DNA from: an uncultured Prevotellaceae bacterium
GTDB lineage: Bacteria; Bacteroidota; Bacteroidia; Bacteroidales; Bacteroidaceae
DNA length: 64,000 bases
Assembly (NCBI GenBank): GCA_900319225.1
Contig: ONNV01000004.1
Coordinates: forward strand, 1 to 64,000
Direction of reading: 5' to 3'
The notes under the pieces are model-generated. The model saw only the letters and a list, made by a program, of their open reading frames with translations. It did no database searches and was not told where the DNA came from. Of the stretch, positions 27,001 through 35,002 are shown in pieces. Every line of letters starts with the position of its first letter. Within the stretch, counting starts at the first letter, position 1. A program made the translations under genes and the position numbers.

Positions 27001-27507
27001 TTAATTGTTAGACATTGATTTGAGTTGCTCCTTGATGCGGAACAGCCTGCTGGTTACGGCCGATGCCGTAATGCCCACGATGGCTGCAATCTCATCATAA
27101 CTCATACTCTCCAACCACAGAAGGATAATTGCTCGGTCAAACAACTCCAACTTGTTGATCCTGTCATACAGCATCTTGATCTGCGCGCTAGACTGATCGT
27201 TGTCGCTGACTAGAAGATCCTTGTCGATGCCAAGCGGGACTGTTGGCACTCTCCGCTTATCGGCCCTGTTTATGGCACAGCATGTGTTCAGGCTGACGCG
27301 CCAGACCCAGGTCTTGACACTGCTGTCGCCACGGAACTTGGGATAACTTTTCCATAGACTTACCAACACTTCCTGGAAAAGGTCATCGACTTCTGTCGGA
27401 TTGTCCGAGAAAAAGTAGCATACCGTATATATTGTCTTACGGTGCTCACGGACCATTTTTGTGAATTCTAACTCTAAATTATCCATCTGTTTTTGAAGTT
27501 CGTTCAT
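27001..27507 (-). CDS. ECF-type RNA polymerase sigma factor
   Basis: A 168-residue sigma-70 family protein with region 2 (NPTEVDDLFQEVLVSLWKSY, about 37-56) and region 4 with a helix-turn-helix (MSYDEIAAIVGITASAVTSR, about 134-153). It lacks regions 1 and 3, as ECF factors do. The gene is followed by a membrane protein that probably controls its activity, and is preceded by topB on the same strand. The regulon is not predictable from this window. Confidence 0.93.
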   Translation of the reverse strand: MNELQKQMDNLELEFTKMVREHRKTIYTVCYFFSDNPTEVDDLFQEVLVSLWKSYPKFRGDSSVKTWVWRVSLNTCCAINRADKRRVPTVPLGIDKDLLVSDNDQSSAQIKMLYDRINKLELFDRAIILLWLESMSYDEIAAIVGITASAVTSRLFRIKEQLKSMSNN

Positions 27508-27558
27508 ACAATTAGTATCCGAACCTTCAGATTCCTTTCGGGAAAAATCAAAAAATTT

Positions 27559-29340
27559 TCAAAGTCTTGAAGAATTATCGGCAAGGACGTCATGAACAAG
27601 GGTGGTGACCATCTGCTTGAGCTCTTCCATGAACTGGGCGGGCTGGTATTTGCCACGCTCAATCTCACGCAGACGTTTCTCCCAGATGCCCGTAAGTTCG
27701 GCGCTCTTGAGCAGTTCCTCATGTATAAGGTCTATGAGGCCGATGCCCGTGGGGGTGGGATAGAGGTTCTTCTTCTCCTTGCGCATGTACCCGCGTTTAT
27801 ATAAGGTTTCTATTATTGCGGCTCGTGTTGAGGGGCGGCCGATGCCGTTCTCCTTCATTGCGTCGCGCAGTTCCTCATCGTTCACCAGTTTGCCGGCGGT
27901 TTCCATTGCCCTCAGCAGGGTGGCCTCGGTGTAGGGTTTTGGCGGGGTGGTCCATTTCTCCTGCAGCTCAGGCAGGTGCGGTCCGCTCTCATCGACGGTG
28001 AATTGGGGCAGTATGCGCTCGTCATCATCGGCCTTGTCATCACCCTTTTCCTTATCAAAGAGGACACGCCATCCGGGCTTGAGTATCTCGCGGCCGGTGG
28101 TCTTGAACTCGGCACGTCCGGCCTTGCCCAACACGGTAGTCTGGGCGTAGAGGCAGTCGGGGTAGAATACCGCAATGAATCGGCGTGCTATCAGGTCAAA
28201 CACCGCGCGCTCCTGCTGGCTCAGGTTGTTAGGATAGACTCCGGTGGGTATGATGGCATGGTGATCGGTCACCTTGCTGTTGTCAAATACCTTCTTGGAC
28301 TTGGGCAGTTTCTGTCCCTCTAACGGGGCGGTGAACTGGGCGTAGTCCTTGAGGCCCTTTAGTATGGCGGGACACTTGGGGTAGATGTCGTCACTCAGGA
28401 ACGTGGTATCAACACGCGGATAGGTGGTTATCTTCTTCTCGTAGAGTGACTGGATGGTCTTGAGGGTGTCATCGGCCGAGTAGCCGTATTTGCGGTTGCA
28501 CTCCACCTGCAGCGATGTGAGGTCAAACAGGCGCGGGGCAAAATCCTTTCCCTCCTTGCGGGTAACATCGGTTATGACAAAGTTCAGGGGGCGGATCTCT
28601 TCAAGCAGAGCCTGGCCGTCCTCAATCTTGGTGAACTTGCCTTTTGTATATGAAAAGGTGGTGTCGCGATATACGGTCTTGAGCTCCCAGTACTGCTCGG
28701 GCTTGAAGTTATCTATTTCCTTCTGGCGGTTTACAACCAGTGCCAGGGTGGGGGTCTGAACTCGGCCTATTGAGAGCACTCCGCGGTTATTGCCGTTGCG
28801 GTATTTTATGGTGTACAGGCGGGTGGCGTTCATGCCCAGCAGCCAGTCACCTATAGCGCGGCACAATCCTGCCTCATAGAGTGACTTGAACGCATCCTGG
28901 TCCTGCAGGCGGCTGAATCCCTCACGTATGGACTCCTCGGTCAGGGACGATATCCACAAGCGCTTTACGGGACATTTTGCGCCGGCTTTCTGCATCACCC
29001 AGCGCTGAATGAGCTCACCCTCCTGGCCGGCATCACCGCAGTTGATAATGCCGTCGGCCTTCTGCATGAGTGACTCAATTATCTTGAACTGTTTCTCTAT
29101 ACCCTTATCCTCAATAAGCTTGATACCGAACCGGGGCGGTATCATAGGCAGGCTGCCCAGGCTCCAGTTCTTCCAGTTCTGTGTGTAATCATGGGGCTCT
29201 TTCAGGGTACAGAGATGACCGAAGGTCCAGGTTACCTGATAACCGTTACCCTCAATGTACCCGTCGTGTTTTGTCTTGGCGCCCAGAACATCGGCAATAT
29301 CCTTTGCCACGCTGGGCTTCTCAGCTATACATACTATCAT
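27559..29340 (-). CDS. topB: DNA topoisomerase III (type IA)
   Basis: TopB passes single DNA strands and decatenates replication intermediates. The 593-residue protein has the N-terminal Toprim start IAEKPSVAKDIADVLGA, and the acidic motif appears as DAGQEG at 103-108. The catalytic Tyr307 lies in TTYPRVDTTFLSDD, and SIGRVQTPTLALVVNRQKEI (190-209) is intact. No C-terminal zinc fingers are seen, so it is a minimal type III enzyme. The second Asp of the usual DxDxEG Toprim motif is replaced by Gly here. A -7 box lies 13 bp before the ATG. Confidence 0.96.
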   Translation of the reverse strand: MIVCIAEKPSVAKDIADVLGAKTKHDGYIEGNGYQVTWTFGHLCTLKEPHDYTQNWKNWSLGSLPMIPPRFGIKLIEDKGIEKQFKIIESLMQKADGIINCGDAGQEGELIQRWVMQKAGAKCPVKRLWISSLTEESIREGFSRLQDQDAFKSLYEAGLCRAIGDWLLGMNATRLYTIKYRNGNNRGVLSIGRVQTPTLALVVNRQKEIDNFKPEQYWELKTVYRDTTFSYTKGKFTKIEDGQALLEEIRPLNFVITDVTRKEGKDFAPRLFDLTSLQVECNRKYGYSADDTLKTIQSLYEKKITTYPRVDTTFLSDDIYPKCPAILKGLKDYAQFTAPLEGQKLPKSKKVFDNSKVTDHHAIIPTGVYPNNLSQQERAVFDLIARRFIAVFYPDCLYAQTTVLGKAGRAEFKTTGREILKPGWRVLFDKEKGDDKADDDERILPQFTVDESGPHLPELQEKWTTPPKPYTEATLLRAMETAGKLVNDEELRDAMKENGIGRPSTRAAIIETLYKRGYMRKEKKNLYPTPTGIGLIDLIHEELLKSAELTGIWEKRLREIERGKYQPAQFMEELKQMVTTLVHDVLADNSSRL

Positions 29341-29353
29341 GTACGCGAAGTTA

Positions 29354-29361
29354 CAAAATTA
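29354..29361 (-). promoter_or_regulatory. -7 promoter box for topB
   Basis: The minus strand reads TAATTTTG, a TAnnTTTG match, ending 13 bp before the ATG at 29340. The leader would be only a few bases. Confidence 0.45.
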
Positions 29362-30468
29362 TTTTGAGCGGAAGATTTGGATTATGGGATTGGATTCCTC
29401 AGTTATCCCCGGATATTTTGCTTTGAGATCATCATTGCCCAGGATTGTGGCGACTGACAACTCATTAAAGAAAAAGTTCTTATAGTTGCCCAAGAAGTAC
29501 GGGATCTGATTGTCTTTTGCAAAACTGGGGTTGTAATGCCAAAAGACATAATCTGTTTGATCCGTCTTCTTTTCATAAAATGTCCTGGTATATTTGTAGG
29601 GCGATTCTGACTGTTGAAGACTGAACATCATCAGGTCATCGGATTCTAAATATCGCTCTTTATAATAAGATGGCAATTTGTCCTCTTTCTGTTCCTCATC
29701 AGGATCTATCACTTCGGATATAATCTGATATGCCGTATAGACGGTGTCATCGGCAATATGGTAAATCTTGTTCTTCAACCCCGAGAAACCTACGACAGAA
29801 TCATTTATATGAGTCAGCCAGACGTCGCCGATTATTGTATGGATCTCAAGATCATCGAATGAAATAAGAGTCCGATTGAAATTTCCCAGTGAATCGATGC
29901 TCCATAATCCGCCATGCGGGGTCTTACCAAACGGATTGAACAGGACGTACCCGCCGTCAGGCAGCAATGCAAAATCCAAAGCATAATATTCATATGGTAC
30001 TTTACTAACAAAATCACCATTCAAATTATAACGCAATATTCCCGCTCCCGGATTAAATATGATTATTTGACGCTTAACCGGATCCAGGTCAATCCTTCTG
30101 ATATTGAGATACTCACCGGGACCACGGCCACTCCTTTCTATCTTTCTGATAAACCGGCCTTCCATATCAAACAGCTGCAAAGTGTTGGCAGAATAGTCTC
30201 CTGATAGTATAATCAGTGTATCATCCAATACCCTGACGTCCTTAATTCTTTCACCAATCAGACTCTCAAATCCGCCGGTCTCAAGAACCACACTGACAGA
30301 ATCAAACATGCGTGATGTACTGGGGTACTGTACAGAATCTCTGGAATCGACAGGAACATCGATGGTTATTACACCTTCTATTTGTGAAACACCGCTCTTT
30401 GAAGAACATGAAATAATTGCAACCGCCACCAAAAGTGACAACAAGGAAAGGACAAGGACTCTTCTCAT
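29359..30468 (-). CDS. Six-bladed beta-propeller lipoprotein
   Basis: A 369-residue lipoprotein from the ATG at 30468 (MRRVLVLSLL); another ATG three codons earlier (30477) is equally possible. Lipobox AIISC. The mature part has the 6-bladed propeller signatures of Bacteroidales: VSVVLETGGFESLIGERIKD, then DMEGRFIRKIERSGRGPGEY and LLPDGGYVLFNPFG. Such proteins are common and mostly of unknown role at the cell surface. A second member of the type is at 50991-52127. Confidence 0.82.
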   Translation of the reverse strand: MRRVLVLSLLSLLVAVAIISCSSKSGVSQIEGVITIDVPVDSRDSVQYPSTSRMFDSVSVVLETGGFESLIGERIKDVRVLDDTLIILSGDYSANTLQLFDMEGRFIRKIERSGRGPGEYLNIRRIDLDPVKRQIIIFNPGAGILRYNLNGDFVSKVPYEYYALDFALLPDGGYVLFNPFGKTPHGGLWSIDSLGNFNRTLISFDDLEIHTIIGDVWLTHINDSVVGFSGLKNKIYHIADDTVYTAYQIISEVIDPDEEQKEDKLPSYYKERYLESDDLMMFSLQQSESPYKYTRTFYEKKTDQTDYVFWHYNPSFAKDNQIPYFLGNYKNFFFNELSVATILGNDDLKAKYPGITEESNPIIQIFRSK

Positions 30469-30496
30469 AAAATGCATTGAATGTGATTACTCACTG

Positions 30497-30504
30497 CAAA
30501 AGTA
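30497..30504 (-). promoter_or_regulatory. -7 promoter box for the propeller lipoprotein
   Basis: The minus strand reads TACTTTTG, 20-29 bp before the two candidate start codons. Confidence 0.5.
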
Positions 30505-30509
30505 ACAAT

Positions 30510-31538
30510 TTATTTCTCATAAGTCCAGACTAACCTATCATCAACTCTTTCTGTTATTATGAGGAGAAACATCAGGAGGTTGTTCCTAACTTCTTTTCCT
30601 TTGAATTCATAATTGCCGCCGTAGTGCGCGATTCGTTCCAGCGGAAGCTTGTGGCGGAAGTCGTTTTTGTATCTGTACACGTGGTCCAGCAGACCGTCTT
30701 CATAATAAAGTTCCCAGGTCTTGAGACCGCGACAGTAGCGGTATACGGTTTTATCACGAGCTGTGGTTTTTGATACAAGTTGCCCACGACGGTTATACTT
30801 GTATGTATTTGTGTAATTCATACGTACATAGCCTATAGTATCATAATCAATACTCTCTTCGCGAATGATCCTGCCATGCTTGTCAAGTTTATAGAGAATC
30901 TTCAATTTGAGTGTAGGGATGCTGTCATCTTCACTTTGCCGGCTTCTTGTCCAGACCACGTTCAATCCGTCATCGGAATAAACGGCTGTGTCAATTGTCA
31001 AATAAGAATAGTTCTTGTCTCTTTGCCCTGTGTATCGGTTCAATGAATCATAGTAATACCATTTAAAACTCTGTCCGTGATAAGATTCATCTGTTTTCTG
31101 TCCTGATGCATTATAGTTCGTACATACTCCTTCCTCCCATCCGCTGTCCGATAAGTCATATGTGACGTTTTTCATTATAACTCCATCCAGACTATACGAT
31201 TTTATCGTTTTCCACACATGTCTCAGGGAGTCATTCCTATATCTCCTCCAGGTCATCTCAACAGAATCAATCCTGTCATCATATATGTTTGTTTCATATT
31301 CGATACAGGTACTGTCGTCTTTGTTGGTCATCCAATCCCGGTCGATATCAATCCTGGAAACCAGAATGCCATCTTTATATGAATATCGAGTATTCCTCTT
31401 GACAACATCCTGATTTAGACGGTATATCCAGTGTATCTCCTTAGAATCAACAAGCCTATACTCCGATGATGGAGTGCATTGCCATGCACCAACTGCCATC
31501 AGCAGCAAACATATGCCATTTACGATTGTCTTTCTCAT
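30510..31538 (-). CDS. Lipoprotein with YD-repeat-like strands
   Basis: A 342-residue lipoprotein (lipobox GAWQC, Cys at residue 21). The mature part is a chain of short strands of the type YDSLNRYTGQRDKNYSY, LYKLDKHGRIIREESIDYD and YKYNRRGQLVSKTTA, which resemble RHS/YD repeats (Y-D-x-x-G-R-x-x). No toxin domain is attached. It stands alone with its own promoter. It may be a surface carbohydrate- or protein-binding element; the role is not known. Confidence 0.7.
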   Translation of the reverse strand: MRKTIVNGICLLLMAVGAWQCTPSSEYRLVDSKEIHWIYRLNQDVVKRNTRYSYKDGILVSRIDIDRDWMTNKDDSTCIEYETNIYDDRIDSVEMTWRRYRNDSLRHVWKTIKSYSLDGVIMKNVTYDLSDSGWEEGVCTNYNASGQKTDESYHGQSFKWYYYDSLNRYTGQRDKNYSYLTIDTAVYSDDGLNVVWTRSRQSEDDSIPTLKLKILYKLDKHGRIIREESIDYDTIGYVRMNYTNTYKYNRRGQLVSKTTARDKTVYRYCRGLKTWELYYEDGLLDHVYRYKNDFRHKLPLERIAHYGGNYEFKGKEVRNNLLMFLLIITERVDDRLVWTYEK

Positions 31539-31557
31539 AATTCACAGAATTATGTGA

Positions 31558-31565
31558 CAAATGTA
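31558..31565 (-). promoter_or_regulatory. -7 promoter box for the YD-repeat lipoprotein
   Basis: The minus strand reads TACATTTG, 19 bp before the ATG at 31538. Confidence 0.5.
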
Positions 31566-31597
31566 AGCAGCGGCAGATCAATAAAACAACAAACCTT

Positions 31598-31621
31598 CGC
31601 TGCAAAACTGTCGCAATTGGG
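31598..31621 (-). repeat. Degenerate copy of the TGCGACAGGTTTGCAACG block
   Basis: On the minus strand the bases after the stop of the 106-residue gene read CCCAATTGCGACAGTTTTGCAGCG. This is the end of the composite repeat block with two changes and no palindrome. Confidence 0.6.
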
Positions 31622-31942
31622 TCATTCAGTTTGGACGGAATCAATGTGGATAACCTCGGTTTTACCACCATTGTCTACAAGATAGTTTACTCTTGTCTTA
31701 CATTGACAGCCGGGGCATTCAAACTCCAGGAAAGAATGAAACTTCTTAATTGTGGCATTCATGAAAACATCGCCATATTTACTGACTATAATACCGGAGT
31801 GACGCAGAAAATCATTTTCGGTGAAAGATACTTCACCTCCACATTTCGGACAAGAGTAAAGGGTTCGATAAAAAACTCGCGGATCTTTATCCCCGCCCAT
31901 CACAGTATCTGTAAAGACTTCTGTAGCATTATGCTGTTTCAT
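31622..31942 (-). CDS. Small protein with two CPxC motifs (zinc-ribbon-like)
   Basis: A 106-residue cytoplasmic protein with CPKCGGEVSFTEND (Cys about 31 and 34) and ECPGCQCKTRVNYL (about 76-82), which together could bind one zinc ion as a ribbon. The rest is beta-rich. The start overlaps the end of the previous gene by 14 bp, so it is the third gene of a small-protein operon. Not recognised; a role as an immunity or DNA/RNA-binding protein is possible but unproven. Confidence 0.65.
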   Translation of the reverse strand: MKQHNATEVFTDTVMGGDKDPRVFYRTLYSCPKCGGEVSFTENDFLRHSGIIVSKYGDVFMNATIKKFHSFLEFECPGCQCKTRVNYLVDNGGKTEVIHIDSVQTE

Positions 31943-32261
31943 CGCGAGGTATAACTGCCATTTTCCTGGATTCTAATGATGTGGCGATGATTGAGACAAT
32001 GTTCTCGGGCTCAGTGTAGTCCGATATGGTTTTCCTGTCAACTGTAAATCCCCATTTTTTGAAGCAAATCACCCAATTTACACAATAGGGTTTAGTGGAA
32101 GTGATAATAATCGTCTTAAATCCTGAGCGGTACTTAAGGGATACAGTGTCACCAATCTCAAATCCGCGTATGGAATAACCTTGATTTAAAAGAAAACTGA
32201 AGGCTGTATATGTTTTCCAGAAGATCTCATCCCGGACCTCCAAATTGGGAATATCTATCAT
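31929..32261 (-). CDS. Orphan small protein (relative of the next upstream gene)
   Basis: A 110-residue soluble protein without a signal peptide. IFWKTYTAFSFLLNQGYSIR, then FEIGDTVSLKYRSGFKTIII, can be aligned with the SFWEIVKNFGFLVSEFHYEG and LEIGHGRNECVSVSFF parts of the gene at 32280-32612, so the two are distant paralogues. The alpha-helix/beta-sheet pattern, small size and duplicated arrangement resemble immunity-protein arrays. It lies 18 bp after its relative in one operon. Confidence 0.65.
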   Translation of the reverse strand: MIDIPNLEVRDEIFWKTYTAFSFLLNQGYSIRGFEIGDTVSLKYRSGFKTIIITSTKPYCVNWVICFKKWGFTVDRKTISDYTEPENIVSIIATSLESRKMAVIPRDETA

Positions 32262-32279
32262 ATGAGTATGTTTTTATAA

Positions 32280-32612
32280 TTACAGAATATTGGAATAATG
32301 CAACTTTACATGCATTGCAAACTCTTTCCAGGAACTGCTATTGCCGGTTTCATCGGCTTTGGTTTTTCCTAAGAATCCACTCAGATGGAACTCCTTAATG
32401 ATAGAATTACCATCGTAGTTCTTAGTTATCGTAATGCGCTTCCTTGTACGTCTGTTAAAGAATGACACAGACACACATTCATTACGTCCGTGTCCGATCT
32501 CCAAACGACCACCTTCATAATGGAATTCACTTACCAGAAAACCGAAATTCTTGACAATCTCCCAGAAACTCTCTTCCGTGTCTGTCATCTCAAAAGGACC
32601 AACTTGCAACAT
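32280..32612 (-). CDS. Orphan small protein, first gene of a three-gene operon
   Basis: A 110-residue soluble protein with SFWEIVKNFGFLVSEFHYEG at 15-34 and a beta-rich centre (RLEIGHGRNECVSVSFF, RKRITITKNYDG). Related in plan to the next gene. The final part FLGKTKADETGNSSSWKEFA is unlike it. Its own promoter box is at 32641-32648. Not recognised. No toxin gene lies next to it. Confidence 0.65.
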   Translation of the reverse strand: MLQVGPFEMTDTEESFWEIVKNFGFLVSEFHYEGGRLEIGHGRNECVSVSFFNRRTRKRITITKNYDGNSIIKEFHLSGFLGKTKADETGNSSSWKEFAMHVKLHYSNIL

Positions 32613-32640
32613 AACTTTCTCAAAAAAAAGGCTAGTTTCA

Positions 32641-32648
32641 CAAAGATA
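32641..32648 (-). promoter_or_regulatory. -7 promoter box for the small-protein operon
   Basis: The minus strand reads TATCTTTG, 28 bp before the start at 32612. Confidence 0.55.
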
Positions 32649-32661
32649 AGCAAAAAATACC

Positions 32662-32688
32662 CCAAAAGGGACAGCCCCCCTGTGCCAT
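32662..32688. repeat. Degenerate REP-like palindrome
   Basis: CCAAAAGGGACAGCCCCCCTGTGCCAT is a decayed copy of the palindrome at 24415-24445. It lies just after the stop of the 207-residue secreted protein. Confidence 0.5.
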
Positions 32689-32702
32689 CTGTAGTTTCCG
32701 TC

Positions 32703-33326
32703 TCATATGTGTAGATTTTTTTTTATTCTTTTATTCAGTTTCTTCTCAAATCGTTTTTCTTTCACGTAGTAGAATCTATCTAATGGTATATGCCTGTTAA
32801 TGAATTGCTGCAATCTATTTATGTCTACAAACATTTTATCATGACGGATAACGAGAGGGAAATCTCTATCAATAAGACTATAAACATAGGTGCCGTTTTC
32901 TATCCAGAATCTGTAATAACCTAATGCCCCAATTTCAAAGCCGTTGTATTCATTGTCAAAGTTAATATGAAAACAGCTTTCATAATTTACGTCTTCAAAT
33001 TGCAGAAACCAAACTGAGTCACGATTGCTTGTGTCGATTCTTTTTTGCTGATTATAATAATTCTCAATGTCGGGATACACCCATACTGAGTCTTCTATGT
33101 CATATCCAAAGTCGTCAGTGATTTGGATTTTCACTGCAACTATGCTGTCTATAATTTCATCACCTAAGTATGCGACTGTTTTTTTGTCGATTAATTCACC
33201 TTTAACGATAAAATCACATTTGTTGAAGAAATAAGAGTTCCTATGGAAATATGGTGGTTGCCTCTGAGAAAAACAATCAATACAAAATAGCAAAGTAAAA
33301 ACCAGGAATAAAACTATTCTCTTCAT
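32703..33326 (-). CDS. Orphan secreted protein
   Basis: A 207-residue protein with a signal peptide (MKRIVLFLVFTLLFCIDCFS, cut before QRQPP). The mature part is rich in aromatic and acidic residues (YFHRNSYFFNKCDFIVKGEL, then VWVYPDIENYY). It ends in a strongly basic tail (VKEKRFEKKLNKRIKKNLHI). The early part resembles the start of small secreted domains that bind or inhibit proteins, but I do not recognise it. AT-rich. Confidence 0.65.
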   Translation of the reverse strand: MKRIVLFLVFTLLFCIDCFSQRQPPYFHRNSYFFNKCDFIVKGELIDKKTVAYLGDEIIDSIVAVKIQITDDFGYDIEDSVWVYPDIENYYNQQKRIDTSNRDSVWFLQFEDVNYESCFHINFDNEYNGFEIGALGYYRFWIENGTYVYSLIDRDFPLVIRHDKMFVDINRLQQFINRHIPLDRFYYVKEKRFEKKLNKRIKKNLHI

Positions 33327-33348
33327 GTCATCTGTCTTTTTTTCTGTA

Positions 33349-33356
33349 CAAAACTA
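33349..33356 (-). promoter_or_regulatory. -7 promoter box for the 207-residue secreted protein
   Basis: The minus strand reads TAGTTTTG, 22 bp before the ATG at 33326. Confidence 0.45.
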
Positions 33357-33387
33357 TAATTGAAGTTATCGACATACAAGAATTTTC

Positions 33388-33490
33388 CGTTGCAAACCTG
33401 TCGCATTGAGAATAAGCCGGCTAAGTGAGCAAAACTTGAAGGGGTATGGTCTCGGAAAACCGTGACACAGGGAACTGATCCTTCTGTGCC
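33388..33490 (-). repeat. Composite 3'-end repeat, variant copy
   Basis: On the minus strand, directly after the stop codon at 33491-33493, a degenerate REP of the GGCACAG..CTGTGTCAC type (33462-33490) comes first. A spacer follows, then the block CAAGTTTTGCTCACTTAGCC ending in TGCGACAGGTTTGCAACG (33405-33388). The block is nearly identical to 35003-35060 and similar to 23872-23921, while the palindrome belongs to the other REP type. Confidence 0.8.
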
Positions 33491-34132
33491 CTAAGACTGA
33501 AGGACATTTTTTGCGTGAGAACGCCAATTTATCAAGAAATCATATGCTACGATGCATGCCTCAGGTACACTGTCCAATATGGCAAGTCCACTGATGAACT
33601 TGTTAAAGTTGTTGACTACATACAATTTGCCGTTCTGTTCATGAATGACAATGTTCTGGACTCCCAGTGTAATAGAGATATACGTACTGCCTTCGGTGCT
33701 TTGTGAAACGGCGGCTTGTGGTTCTTTCCTTGTGACGTATGCCAGAAATCGGTCAAAACTATTTGTTACGGGATACAGCTTACCTTTCACCATTAAACGT
33801 CCTGTCCATCGGAAAATGACATTTATTATATTATGATAAGCCGATATCAGATCATCAATATCTTGATTCCGACTCCACAAATGTTTGCCCTCATCCCAAT
33901 CCGCAGAGACTTTTGAAAAGAAATACTCACATGCGTCAGCTTCATTCTCAAACAGTTGAATATCTTTTTTTGACCCTCTCTCATTTATCAGATAAGACTC
34001 CCATTGATTTGATGTGTTACTCAACACATAACCCTCAAGAAAACCATATGGAAAATCAAAATCTTTCAGGCAATAGTAGTTCCGCGGAACTCCTATCGAA
34101 TCAAGTCTCTTCTGTAATTCAATTCTATTCAT
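33491..34132 (-). CDS. Orphan cytoplasmic protein
   Basis: A 213-residue protein from the ATG at 34132 (MNRIELQKRLDSIG). A longer frame starting at 34345 crosses the repeat region and the promoter and is rejected. It has RKRLDSIGVPRNYYC-like and DFDFPYGFLEGYVLSN segments and a C-terminal half with NNFNKFISGLAILDSVPEAC. The start resembles immunity proteins of polymorphic toxins (LDSIGVPxxxYxL), but this is only a resemblance. It is flanked by composite repeats in direct orientation. Confidence 0.68.
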   Translation of the reverse strand: MNRIELQKRLDSIGVPRNYYCLKDFDFPYGFLEGYVLSNTSNQWESYLINERGSKKDIQLFENEADACEYFFSKVSADWDEGKHLWSRNQDIDDLISAYHNIINVIFRWTGRLMVKGKLYPVTNSFDRFLAYVTRKEPQAAVSQSTEGSTYISITLGVQNIVIHEQNGKLYVVNNFNKFISGLAILDSVPEACIVAYDFLINWRSHAKNVLQS

Positions 34133-34140
34133 GACAATTG

Positions 34141-34148
34141 CAAATCTA
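34141..34148 (-). promoter_or_regulatory. -7 promoter box close to the start of the 213-residue gene
   Basis: The minus strand reads TAGATTTG and ends 8 bp before the ATG at 34132, leaving almost no leader. Confidence 0.45.
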
Positions 34149-34174
34149 ATTAAAAAATCACACAAAAAGTTTAG

Positions 34175-34311
34175 TGGCCATACATTGGAATAGAATGGTT
34201 GTGGGGGCGATTTTTTGCAAGTATGGCCGGAAGAACGGGGAAAAAGGGGCTTTTTGATGCCATACTTGCAGGAAATGTGGATTATATGGCTTGTGGTGAG
34301 AGGTATGGCCA
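34175..34311. repeat. Nested inverted repeats with a TATGGC core
   Basis: The outer pair is TGGCCATAC (34175-34183) with GTATGGCCA (34303-34311). The inner pair is TGCAAGTATGGC (34216-34227) with GCCATACTTGCA (34259-34270). Both pairs are perfect. The 137-bp stretch holds no gene and could be a small mobile remnant. Confidence 0.65.
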
Positions 34312-34324
34312 TAAAAAAGAATTG

Positions 34325-34346
34325 AGAACTGTCCCTCTGTGCCATT
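34325..34346. repeat. Degenerate half of a REP-like palindrome
   Basis: AGAACTGTCCCTCTGTGCCATT resembles one half of the palindrome at 24415-24445. It sits just beyond the stop codon of the next gene. Confidence 0.45.
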
Positions 34347-34351
34347 TTAAT

Positions 34352-34936
34352 CTATGAGAGTTCAAGAAATGGTTCGTCACCAAACAGCTTTTTTAGGTTC
34401 TCAAATACCTCCACCAGATTATAACAGCCCGTATTTTTTCCGGGCGAACAGGTTTCGGCCATCTTATCGGGCAACATGAAATAGTAAGTTGTTCCGTCAA
34501 AAATTATGTTCAGGCCATCAGGCTCTACAGCCTTGTCAATGGCATCGGTAATGATCACGGTCAGACGTTCAGCTTCATCTTTGCTTATTCGCACTGTATC
34601 ACTGAAAACCTTTACGTTTCTACGTTCACGCCTAGATACAGAATAATTGCTCTTGAATCTGTTGTACACCAGCATTGGGCCATCATCGTCCCAAATAAGG
34701 AATATGCCGTACTTCCTTGAGAAAGAAGGAGAAGCCAAATACCCAATTGACCATTCTTCTGGAAACAAAGACAGAATACGCTCATTGCCATATTTATCCT
34801 GATATTTACCGTCTTTATCATTTACAGTAAAGCGGTCACTCGGCTCCAGATAATCCTGAGCCATTACATCAAAGCTGACAGCCGATGCACAGCAAAAGGC
34901 CAACAGGAGAAGGATAGTATGTGTTTTATTTTTCAT
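34352..34936 (-). CDS. Orphan secreted protein
   Basis: A 194-residue protein from the ATG at 34936, with a signal peptide (MKNKTHTILLLLAFCCASAV, cleavage near VMAQD). The mature part has YLEPSDRFTVNDKDGKYQDK, DEAERLTVIITDAIDKAVEP and DGTTYYFMLPDKMAETCSPG, and ends in a helical VEVFENLKKLFG. The middle resembles short secreted domains that form an inhibitor-like beta sandwich, but no family is recognised. The upstream extension of the frame lacks homology and crosses the promoter. Confidence 0.7.
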   Translation of the reverse strand: MKNKTHTILLLLAFCCASAVSFDVMAQDYLEPSDRFTVNDKDGKYQDKYGNERILSLFPEEWSIGYLASPSFSRKYGIFLIWDDDGPMLVYNRFKSNYSVSRRERRNVKVFSDTVRISKDEAERLTVIITDAIDKAVEPDGLNIIFDGTTYYFMLPDKMAETCSPGKNTGCYNLVEVFENLKKLFGDEPFLELS

Positions 34937-34962
34937 AATCCATGTTTTGATTGTTTCCGATG

Positions 34963-34970
34963 CAAATGTA
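34963..34970 (-). promoter_or_regulatory. -7 promoter box for the 194-residue secreted protein
   Basis: The minus strand reads TACATTTG, 26 bp before the ATG at 34936. Confidence 0.5.
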
Positions 34971-35002
34971 TGTAAGCACATATGTTCATAACGACAAAAG
35001 GG

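Noticed and set aside
30510..31538. Rhs toxin
   Set aside because: The YD-like repeats are few, there is no core RHS protease motif or toxin tip, and the protein is only 342 residues long.
34133..34345. N-terminal extension of the 213-residue orphan gene
   Set aside because: It crosses the nested inverted repeats and lies upstream of the -7 box at 34141-34148, and its composition is unlike a protein domain.
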